NCBI GenBank assembly: GCA_030430205.1
Contig: JAUIGE010000012.1
Coordinates: forward strand, 62,001 to 126,000
Reading direction: 5' to 3'
From: Bacteroidia bacterium
GTDB lineage: Bacteria; Bacteroidota; Bacteroidia; J057
Length of the DNA stretch: 64,000 bases
Below, in pieces: positions 43,779 through 52,306 of the stretch (the stretch's first letter is position 1; every line of letters starts with the position of its first letter). The position numbers were made by a program, and so were the translations under genes. The notes under the pieces are model-generated. The model was not told the DNA's origin. It saw only the letters and a program-made list of their open reading frames with translations, and did no database searches.

Positions 43779-45499
43779 ACTTGCTGCACCTCCAGTACGC
43801 TTGGGCTGATGCCCTTCATAGTGAAAACGGTTTCTATTTGTCTTATAAAGCCAATCAGGTCACCCTCCAGAGTTCTGAATCTATGCCTTAATTCAAACTT
43901 AAGAGTTCTTAAATCCACCAGGTCCAATGCACTATTGAAAGTAGCGGGCTGGTTGCTCAGCACTGCTTCCATCCAGCGCTTATGCCAGGTATTGTAGACA
44001 CCTTTTTCGCCATGCCAATACAGGCTGTATTTAAAGTCACCATCCCTGTCATCTATTCCACCTTGTGGATAGGGACCATAGCCCACCACGTCTGTCACCA
44101 TCCCCCTGTAGAACATCAGCCGGGGGGTGTAATCATTCCTGAATGGTGGCCATGCATCAGCCGCGCCCGCTTGCTCTGCCCAGGGGATTCTTCCACTTAC
44201 TTTGCCGTATGTTTTTGCCCCATCCCAGATTTTGTGCTGAAGCGTACTGAATTCGCTTTGATAGGGGCTTTTACCATCTCCATATTTCACAGGATAGAGG
44301 TAAAAGCCATATTCCACCCAGACAGAGTCCTGATCCTGATATATCTTATTTTCTCTTTGTACCAGGAAAAAGTCTCCAGAACCGGAAGCTGTTGGCAATG
44401 AAGCAAAATCCCAGACTTCCCCTGTAATGGTTTCGGGTGCTTCGTTTTTCAGATAGTCCCCACCATTCAACTCGTCAGCCCCATCCTGATCCGAGAAGAA
44501 AGCCCAGCCCACCGGTGCCTCAAAGTTTCGTGTATATGGTTGTAGTACCTTTTGTGTCCAATCCACCTGCTCAAGATTATCCAAAACATCATTTTTACTC
44601 AAAAGTCGGACACGCTTATTCTTGTTGATGAAAGGCTCTAACCCGAAAAATTTGAATAATCCCTTCAAGAATGCCGCGCTATTGATGTCAGGGACATGTT
44701 TGGAAGGGTCTATTGCGTATACATAATCTACCAGCGAGCCACTCAATTCAAGGGAATAGGTATTGTAAAGCACGCAGGTTTTTATTTCAGGGTCAGTCAG
44801 CCATGTGGTGTCCTCCAATGGAAACCCCAACTCCTCAAAAATACTTCTGAGGACAAAGTTCAGATAAAGAAAAGGTACCAGTTGGCAATTGGAGTCCGCT
44901 AACGAGGCATTTATGTATACATAATAGTTGACAAATGCATTGTCATAGTAATAGTTGACAATATCTAGCGGGTCCAGGAAGATGCTCTTCAGCCCTTGAG
45001 GGTAAAACAGGCTATTCTGTACGGGAAAGAACACATAATCAAATCCACTGGACAAAGTGGTCGATTTGGCGTGTGTCAACATGGTGGTATTGGCTACCTG
45101 GCCTTTGTTTAGTGGATTGGATATGTTTCGAATCCCCCCGTAGTTAAATTCCCGTAGGTTTTTCTCCTTTGCTGCGATTGCCAGCGGGCCCTCGTTTATT
45201 GCCAAAGAGCCCACAAATGGCGAGTAAGGCCCAGCATCTTTTATATTGAGTACACAAACAAACATCCGCACTCCATCAAAATACATTTCAGCATCAAACT
45301 CATACCGGGTACCTCTCTTTAATAGCACATCCGGCCTTTCCAATATTCTGCTATTTCGTGGTGAATGTGGGATTTGAAATTGATACGAATGGCTGGGGTA
45401 ATCTATGTCATCCGTGAAAAGAGGATTTACTTGGACTAGCCTTATGGACGTGTTATCAAATAAATCCAGGCTTTCGTTTCCTATCTTAATATCTATCAT
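43769..45499 (-). CDS. Large tail protein (baseplate hub-like candidate)
   Basis: The 576-residue protein starts MIDIKIGNESLDLFDNTSI and contains a region near residues 20-60 (DDIDYPSHSYQFQIPHS) plus a mid-protein segment KKNVRLLSKNDVLDNLEQVDWTQ-like residues that resembles hub proteins of long-tailed phages with their LFxFFG-type turn (KGLFKFFGLEPFINKNKR). No enzymatic motif was found. It overlaps its neighbours by 4 nt or more on either side (upstream by 4 nt). A structural tail role is likely from context. Confidence 0.55.
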   Translation of the reverse strand: MIDIKIGNESLDLFDNTSIRLVQVNPLFTDDIDYPSHSYQFQIPHSPRNSRILERPDVLLKRGTRYEFDAEMYFDGVRMFVCVLNIKDAGPYSPFVGSLAINEGPLAIAAKEKNLREFNYGGIRNISNPLNKGQVANTTMLTHAKSTTLSSGFDYVFFPVQNSLFYPQGLKSIFLDPLDIVNYYYDNAFVNYYVYINASLADSNCQLVPFLYLNFVLRSIFEELGFPLEDTTWLTDPEIKTCVLYNTYSLELSGSLVDYVYAIDPSKHVPDINSAAFLKGLFKFFGLEPFINKNKRVRLLSKNDVLDNLEQVDWTQKVLQPYTRNFEAPVGWAFFSDQDGADELNGGDYLKNEAPETITGEVWDFASLPTASGSGDFFLVQRENKIYQDQDSVWVEYGFYLYPVKYGDGKSPYQSEFSTLQHKIWDGAKTYGKVSGRIPWAEQAGAADAWPPFRNDYTPRLMFYRGMVTDVVGYGPYPQGGIDDRDGDFKYSLYWHGEKGVYNTWHKRWMEAVLSNQPATFNSALDLVDLRTLKFELRHRFRTLEGDLIGFIRQIETVFTMKGISPSVLEVQQVWQ

Positions 45500-46692
45500 A
45501 ATCCCTGATGTTGGAGTGCTTCTGCATAGGCAAACTGGAGGGGTTGCATAAACTGCCTGTCTTTATAATGCTCAAAAGTCCCTTTCTCGATGTCAATCGG
45601 CACCCAATCCATATCAACTGTCGGGTTGGGATATAGGTCACCCAATCGGTATACATCTTCACTTCTTAGAAGATCAAGTATCCAGTCGTATTCTACCCTG
45701 TTTTTGTAGCTAATATGCTGCTTGAAGGTGTGCCGATGTTGGATATCAAAGCTGATAAGTTCTCTATCATAGGCCTCTGCATAGGGTCCCAGCACCCGCT
45801 GGGCAGATTGTTTTTCGATGGCACCGCCTACCGTAAGCTCTCCTATAGTATGTAGGCTATCATACCCCCCCAATGAGTTTTCAAAAACATAGTAGCGATC
45901 TTGTTGGCTCATGTCACAGCATGCCAGCTCATATTCCATTATTTCGGATAGCCTGGTACCGTCACTGTCCTGCTCTATCCATACCCGCCATTTTTTTATC
46001 TCCGCAGCAAGCGGATCCAGCTCTAGCCCGAGCTGACGAAAGCCCGTTGAATACATGACCACATCCTGCCCTTCCACATTCAGTATGGTATAAGTATTCG
46101 GCAGGTTGCCTACTGACCCATCCTTGTATTCTACCTGGCCATTTAGCTTGATGTGCTGACTCCCAGCATTCATACACCAGTACAACCACTCTGGCTGGTA
46201 GTCTGTAACTACCTTGCGGCGTGGCTGGTGGGTAAGAAAAAGCCCTTTTTGTTGCCAGTCTGAAAGGCGTTGCCCCTTGGCATAAGCTCTTTTATCTATC
46301 CCCGCTTTTATGAAATGTATGTTGGGCCATTTGTTTGTATATCCAATTATCCCGTTTATTTTTTCGGAAACGACGACCATCGCACGCTGATTCATCAGTT
46401 GACATTTTTTGATACCTGATGCCGCATTCAAATAAGGCGGATCATGTTTCACAAAACCAGCCAATAATCGGTGAAAATCGAAGATGATTTCATTGCCCGC
46501 ATTGGCATTGGGGTTTTGGATCATCGTATCAACTTCCTCCCAAAGAGTTGTTCTGTACCCAAGTTCTCTGTAAACACTACAGCTCACTTCATATTCTACG
46601 GCCTGCCATCCCCCTGATGCGCGGACCTTAAAGGCCATATTGTTTTTTACAGCATGGATGGTTTCCAGCCCTTTTAATATAGTAAGTGCCAT
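45496..46692 (-). CDS. Tail structural protein (hypothetical)
   Basis: The 398-residue protein lies in a run of four overlapping genes between the tail chaperone-like/terminator gene and the tape-measure side. It is beta-rich, with Trp-rich patches and a distinctive segment HRLLAGFVKHDPPYL near residue 70. Its sequence is not recognised; the gene is coupled to the following tail gene by 4-nt overlap, which supports a shared complex. Confidence 0.5.
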   Translation of the reverse strand: MALTILKGLETIHAVKNNMAFKVRASGGWQAVEYEVSCSVYRELGYRTTLWEEVDTMIQNPNANAGNEIIFDFHRLLAGFVKHDPPYLNAASGIKKCQLMNQRAMVVVSEKINGIIGYTNKWPNIHFIKAGIDKRAYAKGQRLSDWQQKGLFLTHQPRRKVVTDYQPEWLYWCMNAGSQHIKLNGQVEYKDGSVGNLPNTYTILNVEGQDVVMYSTGFRQLGLELDPLAAEIKKWRVWIEQDSDGTRLSEIMEYELACCDMSQQDRYYVFENSLGGYDSLHTIGELTVGGAIEKQSAQRVLGPYAEAYDRELISFDIQHRHTFKQHISYKNRVEYDWILDLLRSEDVYRLGDLYPNPTVDMDWVPIDIEKGTFEHYKDRQFMQPLQFAYAEALQHQGL

Positions 46693-46693
46693 T

Positions 46694-47446
46694 TTATGCG
46701 AATGTTATGGGTTCGGTCCATGGGGCTTGTTCATTTGCCACCGGATTAAAATCTATTACGATGATGTCACTTGAAAGTATAATCAAATGATCATGGCTAC
46801 TTTGTGCCGAAAAGCTCAGCTGCGCTTCATTTATAAATGTTTTGAGCCTGTGGAGTACCAGCCTGACGTCCTCCCCTGTTTTCCACAGAGTGGAAAACAC
46901 ATTCCCGTCTATGTCAATTGCCAGGTCAAATTCATAAGCCGAAAACTTTGCTTGTAGGATACGGCTCCGCGAGATCTCAGTTCCTGATCCAGCGCAAGCC
47001 GTCATGGATCCCAGTCTAAACCCAACTGACCACCCCCAATTGTCGTCAGCTTCAAATATTGTCCGCTCGTCTATTGCCACAGGATTGTGACTGAATAGCA
47101 AGACACTAGCCAACTGCTGCCGCCTAAGAAATGACAGGAAATCGTCTATGATCTCTTCGGTAAGTTGTAACTGCTGCTCCTGTCTCTCCTCATGATCCAG
47201 TGGAGCATTGCCCTTCACAGACAGCACGATATCCCACATTTTATGTACTCCATGGCCCGACTCATCGGCCACATAGTCAGGAGTAAGGGACTCTATCCAG
47301 CAATATGGATAGCTAATATTACTTCTTTGCTCATCTATGACCCGGCTGGATGGCCCTATCAATACACTTTTTACACGTGGATCAGCATAAAAATATGCCT
47401 TTATGAAGGCTACTACACCATTATAACTTTCTAATGCGTTTCTCAT
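46694..47446 (-). CDS. Possible tail terminator-like protein
   Basis: The first about 150 residues of this 250-residue protein (YNGVVAFIKAYFYADPRVKSV, then YPYCWIESLTPDYV and EEIIDDFLSFLRRQQLA) have the alternating alpha/beta arrangement seen in tail terminator/completion proteins. The last 100 residues add a beta-rich domain (AYEFDLAIDIDGNVF). It lies downstream of a 285-residue gene (4-nt overlap) and 1 nt from the next tail gene. Confidence 0.45.
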   Translation of the reverse strand: MRNALESYNGVVAFIKAYFYADPRVKSVLIGPSSRVIDEQRSNISYPYCWIESLTPDYVADESGHGVHKMWDIVLSVKGNAPLDHEERQEQQLQLTEEIIDDFLSFLRRQQLASVLLFSHNPVAIDERTIFEADDNWGWSVGFRLGSMTACAGSGTEISRSRILQAKFSAYEFDLAIDIDGNVFSTLWKTGEDVRLVLHRLKTFINEAQLSFSAQSSHDHLIILSSDIIVIDFNPVANEQAPWTEPITFA

Positions 47447-48300
47447 CGGCTTCTTAATTTTTCAAGTTGCTCTTCTTGCTTGTCTGCTTGTATCTTTTCA
47501 CGGACGGCATGCAGCATGATGTGGTGGATCAGCGTCTTGCCCACCTCTCGCTCTGTACCAAAGACCGACGACTTTGCCACGGACAGTATCAGCCCTGTCC
47601 ATCCGAAAGGATCTTCTCCACCACCCTCAAATGCCTTCCCATAGCGCTCATTGAGCCATCCCATGCCCATGCGGGTGTAGACGATGCATGCATCCTTGAT
47701 CGCGTCCGGAACATCCGCCAACTCTACCGCCCTTCGCTCCATGACATCCGCATTGAAAGCGATCCGAGGAAAACCATTAAAGTCATCTGCTTCCCGCTCC
47801 TGATGTGTACGGTAGGGCCGACATAAACATGCCACCAGCTTATTTGTCCACTCCAATTGCTCCTCAGTGACCTGGCAAGAGGTAGCCTTTCTCAGATAGT
47901 GATCAGCCCATCGCCACTCATCTATGCACATATCCGACATATCTTTTGCGGGCAGATGCCAGGTCTTGCCCCTGTACTCAAAATGCGGGATTCGGGCTAT
48001 AAGTGGCTTTAGCTTGCCATCCTGGTCCTTCAAAGTAACATCATCAAAGATGAATTCCGTACACGCTTTTGCCGCGCTCAGGATCGCAATCGGGTCTGCC
48101 CGTTTCAAGAGCTTAAGGATTGCTTTTTTTGAGATTTTCTTTTGCTGAGGTTGTATTAGGCTACAAAACAATTGAAATCGGACTTGATCTCTCGGGCCCA
48201 ACAGGCTAAGTCGCCAGGCCTTCTGATAGCCTTCTGGTGGAATTTCAGCCCAAGAGGCTGGGTGGCTGCAAGGAAATAGTCCGAGTTTTATACTATGCAT
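47443..48300 (-). CDS. Hypothetical phage protein at the head of the tail cluster
   Basis: The 285-residue protein is helical, with Trp-rich stretches (PAKDMSDMCIDEWRWADHYL, then GGGEDPFGWTGLILSVAKSSV). It starts a tight run of tail genes and lies after a region of 12-bp tandem repeats, so it may be the first gene of the tail unit. No family was recognised; a tail-assembly chaperone role is conceivable from position only. Confidence 0.5.
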   Translation of the reverse strand: MHSIKLGLFPCSHPASWAEIPPEGYQKAWRLSLLGPRDQVRFQLFCSLIQPQQKKISKKAILKLLKRADPIAILSAAKACTEFIFDDVTLKDQDGKLKPLIARIPHFEYRGKTWHLPAKDMSDMCIDEWRWADHYLRKATSCQVTEEQLEWTNKLVACLCRPYRTHQEREADDFNGFPRIAFNADVMERRAVELADVPDAIKDACIVYTRMGMGWLNERYGKAFEGGGEDPFGWTGLILSVAKSSVFGTEREVGKTLIHHIMLHAVREKIQADKQEEQLEKLRSR

Positions 48301-48335
48301 GCCCGCAAGATGGCGGGATACTCAGCTTTTGGATA

Positions 48336-48430
48336 GGACAGGAAACTGGTGGCGATTGGTAAGGAAACTGGTAGTCCGATTGGTAAGGAAACTGGTAAGG
48401 AAACTGGTAAGGAAAATGGTAAAGGAACCT
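48336..48430. repeat. Tandem 12-bp repeats GGTAAGGAAACT
   Basis: Exact copies of GGTAAGGAAACT start at 48,358, 48,382 and 48,394, with variants at 48,336 and 48,406. They fill most of the 143-bp gap between the zinc-ribbon-like gene and the first tail gene. Because the unit is 12 bp, an overlapping open frame encodes FPYQ repeats. A regulator-binding array or a slippage-prone spacer is possible. Confidence 0.75.
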
Positions 48431-48443
48431 GTATTGCGAGTTC

Positions 48444-48908
48444 TTAAACCTCAAAGAATACAATATGGTCGTTGGGGCTAGATAGATTGTTGAAGGATGT
48501 GTTTTCATCTATAATCGGCTGGCGACACATAGGGCAGCGGTAAGATCGAGGCATCTCGCATTTCTCCATCTCTCTAATTGTTCCCTGCCATCCACAAGTT
48601 TGAATTTTGCACGAAAAAATGGTTCTATGCTTATATTTCCGCAAAAATGGGAGGGTTATCAGTTCGGAAAGTTGGCCTGCCAGTCCTTGCCCATCTATCC
48701 CCTCCAGGAAGGCCGCCGTTTTGCTGTTAACACGGCCTTTTGTCAGTGGTATGTTTAAATACGGCCACCTGAGAGATACTTCAAATTTAAGTCTTGAATC
48801 TAAAATATCGTGTAGCCTAACAAATGTAAATGGCCGGTATGATTGAATACAAAAAGTCAACTCCCCGATTTTGATTTGTGGGGCATCAGTTTTTAATAAT
48901 TTATCCAT
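48444..48908 (-). CDS. Zinc-ribbon-like phage protein
   Basis: The 154-residue protein has two cysteine pairs (CKIQTCGWQG and CEMPRSYRCPMCRQP) in the last 60 residues, consistent with a zinc ribbon, after a beta-rich N-terminal part. It is 1 nt from the previous gene's stop and precedes the repeat-containing spacer. Function is unknown; regulation of the tail unit is a possibility. Confidence 0.5.
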   Translation of the reverse strand: MDKLLKTDAPQIKIGELTFCIQSYRPFTFVRLHDILDSRLKFEVSLRWPYLNIPLTKGRVNSKTAAFLEGIDGQGLAGQLSELITLPFLRKYKHRTIFSCKIQTCGWQGTIREMEKCEMPRSYRCPMCRQPIIDENTSFNNLSSPNDHIVFFEV

Positions 48909-48909
48909 T

Positions 48910-49488
48910 TTAAATTTCCTTTCTTTCTAAACAGTATTGTTCAATATAGGCTTTCAGCTCTTCTTCCCGTTCGTACTCTATTTTAAAGGTATTCCTTTCA
49001 AAGGAATACAGGTTGGTGAATCCATGCTTCGTTTGAATGATTGACTTTTCAAATAGGTCCTTTGAGCGGTGAATGCCAGCTTCATATTCTCTTATTTTAT
49101 TGTCAACCCGTTCTTCAACATTATGCTTCTTCCTGATTATCTTCATGAAGTCCTTGATCGGACCATTATAGTTTTCGCCCCCTGCGTAGTCATAGTAAAT
49201 TATAGCCCTGACTTCATTTGTAATTAAAAATTCCCTATCCAGGCGTTCGGGCCTTTTGTATTCAGGCCGCTTCTTGTAGAAGGTGAAAACAGGCATATTG
49301 AATTCAACTCTCTTCTTCAGAATCATTCTGCTTCCCATGTCCTGAGGCCATTGAGAAACAGAAATGACTTCAATCAGAATATCAGTTCCAAAGCCCAGCA
49401 CCTGAAGAACAGTCTCTTTAACAATTGGGAAATCAATAGGTTCAAACTGTTGGTGGGAAATACCTATTCCCAGGTAATTGCATTTCAT
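48910..49488 (-). CDS. Hypothetical phage protein
   Basis: The 192-residue protein starts MKCNYLGIGISHQQFEPID and is alpha/beta with a charged C-terminal helix (KIEYEREEELKAYIEQYCLERK). It lies between the tri-HTH regulator and the zinc-ribbon-like gene on the same strand. Not recognised. Confidence 0.45.
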   Translation of the reverse strand: MKCNYLGIGISHQQFEPIDFPIVKETVLQVLGFGTDILIEVISVSQWPQDMGSRMILKKRVEFNMPVFTFYKKRPEYKRPERLDREFLITNEVRAIIYYDYAGGENYNGPIKDFMKIIRKKHNVEERVDNKIREYEAGIHRSKDLFEKSIIQTKHGFTNLYSFERNTFKIEYEREEELKAYIEQYCLERKEI

Positions 49489-49512
49489 ATTTGTTTTGTC
49501 TTTTGAGCAACG

Positions 49513-50163
49513 CTACTTGCCCATGTGTGCTGCAATCTTACGCAATCTTTTTAGCTCAGGGTATTTTTCATTAGGCCATGTCTTACCCTTTGATATAGCT
49601 CCGACACTAGAGCTAGACATTTTAAACTGCGTGGATATTTCTGCATGCGTGTATCCGTCCGCAATCATCATAAGGATTTTCTTCACCTCTTCAATATTGA
49701 GTAGTCTCCTCGGTTTTTGCTTCTTCCGAGGTGGGCGAGTGGATAGGTATTCTTGCCTAAGTTTTTTTATTTCCTTCATGGAAGGATCATTCCAGGTATT
49801 CCCCGAGATAATCGATCCCAAAGACCCTTTATTTTTTAGGCCGTACTTACTTGCAATGTCTTCATGAGGGGTATCACTTAACAGAAGTAGAAAGATATCA
49901 CAAATATCTTTCTCACTCAGTTTTGAGGCATGGTGGGATTCGCCCCACATGTTGACGGGGGAAGGATTCCTTTCCCTCGCCAAGAGGGTTCTCTCCCTTT
50001 GTGAGCAAATGTCCTGATATTTGGTTGCATTGCTCCATGTTCTCCCAGATAGTATATGGGTAACTGTGGATATGCCTACTCTGTGGCTTTTTGCCACTTC
50101 TTTTATTTTAACTCCGCACTCCAAATCCTTTAAAATTTGGAGTACGGATTGTTTCTTTAGCAT
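49513..50163 (-). CDS. Three-fold repeated helix-turn-helix DNA-binding protein
   Basis: The start at 50,163 (MLKKQSVLQILK) avoids overlap with the upstream gene; an ATG 60 nt upstream is also in frame. The 216-residue protein contains three copies of a module of about 40 residues, each a helix-turn-helix followed by the same motif: ILSGRTWSN, IISGNTWND and ISKGKTWPN. The modules lie at about 6-45, 84-125 and 148-188. Similar short HTH modules occur as DNA-binding parts of intron or homing endonucleases, but no nuclease motif is present. A multivalent regulator or origin binder is inferred. Confidence 0.65.
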   Translation of the reverse strand: MLKKQSVLQILKDLECGVKIKEVAKSHRVGISTVTHILSGRTWSNATKYQDICSQRERTLLARERNPSPVNMWGESHHASKLSEKDICDIFLLLLSDTPHEDIASKYGLKNKGSLGSIISGNTWNDPSMKEIKKLRQEYLSTRPPRKKQKPRRLLNIEEVKKILMMIADGYTHAEISTQFKMSSSSVGAISKGKTWPNEKYPELKRLRKIAAHMGK

Positions 50164-50182
50164 TTTGATATTTTTCTTTGTA

Positions 50183-50791
50183 TCAGCGCCTGCTCCTTTT
50201 CCGAGCAGGGTTTGTTGGTTCAAATTCCTGATATTTTAGATCAGATTTAATAGATCTCTCAATCGTGCTGGGCTCGGATGGCTGCCGAGCCTGATACCCG
50301 TCATTGTTCAGGCGAATCACCTGAATTTGGCGGGATCGAAACATATCCCTAATCCCGAAGGGGACCAGTTCCTTTGTTTCGTGGTTTTCTAGAAAAAAAT
50401 GTTCTCCCTGGGATTCTATATCCCTTATTGTTACCTCCGGCTCTTCGCCAGAGGGGCAATAAATCAAAAAACTCCTGTTTAAAAATTCCCCCGACTTTTG
50501 GGGTTGATCGAATCCGACAACCCGCAGGCCTGGGAGTTGATGAATTGCAACTGATTGATCTGCTAGGTAGTTGCAATATACAAACCACATATTATCCTGT
50601 ATTGATGCAGGATAAGTGGTATACGTGTGAAAGCAATTGGGCAATCTCCTATAAAACATTTTGATTTCTGTTTGCCTTTTTGGGGAGCCTGTTCTTTTCA
50701 AGAAGCAAGTACCCCAGTATCCCTCTACTATGTAGAACCCGTTTTTTGCCTTAACAAGGCAATTTGGCAGTCTTTCTTGATAGATTTTCAT
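50183..50791 (-). CDS. Hypothetical phage protein
   Basis: The 202-residue protein is alpha/beta with a basic end (PTNPARKRSRR) and a central region with FLIYCPSGEEPEVTIRDIESQG. Not recognised. It precedes the tri-HTH gene. Confidence 0.45.
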   Translation of the reverse strand: MKIYQERLPNCLVKAKNGFYIVEGYWGTCFLKRTGSPKRQTEIKMFYRRLPNCFHTYTTYPASIQDNMWFVYCNYLADQSVAIHQLPGLRVVGFDQPQKSGEFLNRSFLIYCPSGEEPEVTIRDIESQGEHFFLENHETKELVPFGIRDMFRSRQIQVIRLNNDGYQARQPSEPSTIERSIKSDLKYQEFEPTNPARKRSRR

Positions 50792-50808
50792 GATTTTTTT
50801 TTTAAATG

Positions 50809-51099
50809 TTAAAATTTTGATTTTGCCCGTCTTGATCCGCCGTGGGATTTTCCCTTTGGACCGAAAATTTTGTAAAACAGTTTTTGGTATTCGGACTTAT
50901 ACTCAAACCCGTACAGATGACAAATGTCTCGAACGGTTAGGTCCAGGTCATGATACAGGCGATGGATTGCCTGCATCGTTTTCTTTTTTAAAACCCACTC
51001 CGTTATAGAATCGGGCTCATATACAGGGCGCGAATCCTGATCCACGTCCTCTATTATTTGGTGGAATTTAAGACCTTTTGTATTCGACATTTTAGTCAA
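50809..51099 (-). CDS. Small basic phage protein, HTH-like
   Basis: The 96-residue protein has an HTH-like helical segment (AIHRLYHDLDLTVRDICHLYGFEYKSEY) and a basic Lys/Arg-rich C-terminus, which suggests nucleic acid binding. Alternative start at the fourth codon. It lies in the regulatory part of the early unit. Confidence 0.5.
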   Translation of the reverse strand: MTKMSNTKGLKFHQIIEDVDQDSRPVYEPDSITEWVLKKKTMQAIHRLYHDLDLTVRDICHLYGFEYKSEYQKLFYKIFGPKGKSHGGSRRAKSKF

Positions 51100-51156
51100 T
51101 ATTTTATTAACCCTTTCGTGTGAAAGGGTGTTACTCTAATCTTTGTATTAAATATT

Positions 51157-51552
51157 CTACTCCTTTTTTAAATGGATATTCATGCTGTGCTTCGGGCTCT
51201 CGGGCCCTATAAGAAGAAAGTATTTTTCTTCTGCAAACTCCACATTATTCGGGTATAAGTGGGTGATAACCGCAAGGGCAAGGCTCAACATAGATCGGCT
51301 CCCTTTCATCATCTTGCTTATAGCTTGTCTGCTCACCTTGTGGTGACCGTTCATTTTCAACAGGTCCACGACCTGTTGCTGGGTGACATTCGACCCTTTT
51401 ATCAACTCCTTCGCTAACTCAAATACTTCGCTTTCACTCAGGTATTCGTCATTTTCTGCTGTCAATTTTGGGGCTTCATATTCCCCGAAAGACAGCTTTA
51501 TCTTTGAGTCCTTAAACTGCTCTTGTAGTTCTTTTTTTTCTTGTTCGGTCAT
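51157..51552 (-). CDS. HTH-type regulator
   Basis: The 131-residue protein contains a helix-turn-helix near residues 53-85 (NVTQQQVVDLLKMNGHHKVS then RQAISKMMKGSRSM). Its N-terminal part is acidic. It overlaps the downstream start (51,549) by 4 nt. Likely a phage regulator. Confidence 0.6.
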   Translation of the reverse strand: MTEQEKKELQEQFKDSKIKLSFGEYEAPKLTAENDEYLSESEVFELAKELIKGSNVTQQQVVDLLKMNGHHKVSRQAISKMMKGSRSMLSLALAVITHLYPNNVEFAEEKYFLLIGPESPKHSMNIHLKKE

Positions 51553-51779
51553 GATCTTGACATTTGAATGAATGATCTGCGGGAGTATCTTTTTATTATG
51601 CCGTTTAAATAGGCAAAATAAATATTGCCATTTGTGTCTATCCCGTACTCGTAGACATCGCTGTCGGTGGCCATTTTGGCGTAGAGTTTATTTGCGGATG
51701 CAACTCTAAACGGGGTTTTTTCTTTGATTTTTGCTTGCATGATTTCTTGTTGTTGTGTGATTCGATTAGGCGATAGCAT
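51549..51779 (-). CDS. Small hypothetical phage protein
   Basis: A 76-residue basic protein (FRVASANKLYAKMATDSDVY, then GNIYFAYLNGIIKRYSRRS) overlapping both neighbouring genes. Not recognised. Confidence 0.5.
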   Translation of the reverse strand: MLSPNRITQQQEIMQAKIKEKTPFRVASANKLYAKMATDSDVYEYGIDTNGNIYFAYLNGIIKRYSRRSFIQMSRS

Positions 51780-52029
51780 AAGGGTCTATCTCTATAGCTG
51801 CCGCGTAGTTGTGGTTAGATACACCATATCCTATTTGAATTCTAACCATTCCATTAGCCATCTCCTTAACCTGGCCAACTCCACCGCTCCCCATTGGGAG
51901 GGTTTCTACCTGATACCCAAGCTCGTTTTCAATTCTTTCCGCCCTGTTTTTCACAAGCCTTTCGCTCTTAATGATTTCAGAAATTGTTCTGTAGAAATTG
52001 GTTTGCTTTACTTTGTCTGATGTTTTCAT
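51766..52029 (-). CDS. Small hypothetical phage protein
   Basis: The start is taken at MKTSDKVKQ (52,029) because the upstream part of the frame (52,030-52,077) falls in a promoter-like region with direct repeats. The 87-residue product overlaps the next gene by 14 nt. It has a Gly-rich turn (LPMGSGGVGQVKEM). Not recognised. Confidence 0.5.
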   Translation of the reverse strand: MKTSDKVKQTNFYRTISEIIKSERLVKNRAERIENELGYQVETLPMGSGGVGQVKEMANGMVRIQIGYGVSNHNYAAAIEIDPYAIA

Positions 52030-52071
52030 AATCTTGTTTTTAATCCGTTGCTCCGTTGCAACAATACAAAT

Positions 52072-52106
52072 ATGCAACCTTTTTAGCTAACATGCAACCT
52101 TTTTAG
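52072..52106. promoter_or_regulatory. Paired direct repeats ATGCAACCTTTTTAG (operator/promoter candidate)
   Basis: Two exact copies of the 15-mer start at 52,072 and 52,092, 20 bp apart, just upstream (minus strand) of the 52,029 start. On the minus strand a near-match to TAnnTTTG (CATATTTG) overlaps. This may be a regulated promoter that begins the middle/late transcription. Confidence 0.5.
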
Positions 52107-52142
52107 TTTATTTTTTGTAAAAAAGTTGAAAATAAAATGCAA

Positions 52143-52171
52143 AACGCCCTGCATGGTGAGTGCAGGGCGTT
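52143..52171. terminator. Bidirectional intrinsic terminator
   Basis: AACGCCCTGCA and TGCAGGGCGTT form a perfect 11-bp stem with a 7-nt loop and T-runs on both sides. It separates the early replication unit from the next unit. Confidence 0.85.
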
Positions 52172-52181
52172 TTTGTTTTTG

Positions 52182-52306
52182 AGCAAGCTGTTAAAAGACT
52201 AGGCAGAGCGGCTAACGCTTTCACGTTTTTGCAACTTGGGGTAACAGCCCAGCGCCGATGCCTAGTTTAATCGTTTTGTTTTATTAGGTGTTCAAGCTGT
52301 TAAAAG
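52182..52306 (-). ncRNA. Structured intergenic RNA candidate
   Basis: The segment holds an 8-bp stem ACTAGGCA/TGCCTAGT (52,198-52,205 and 52,259-52,266) enclosing GC-rich hairpins (GCGGCTAACGC, GGGGTAACAGCCC). It is flanked by exact 14-bp direct repeats CAAGCTGTTAAAAG (52,184 and 52,293) and leads into the terminator at 52,143-52,171. It could be a 3' UTR-derived small RNA of about 150 nt, a folded 3' end, or a small repeat element. Confidence 0.35.

Noticed and set aside
48293-48508. 71-codon frame with FPYQ repeats as a confident gene
   Set aside because: The repeats come from the 12-bp DNA repeat and the frame overlaps the C-terminus of a better-supported gene; kept only as a low-priority idea.
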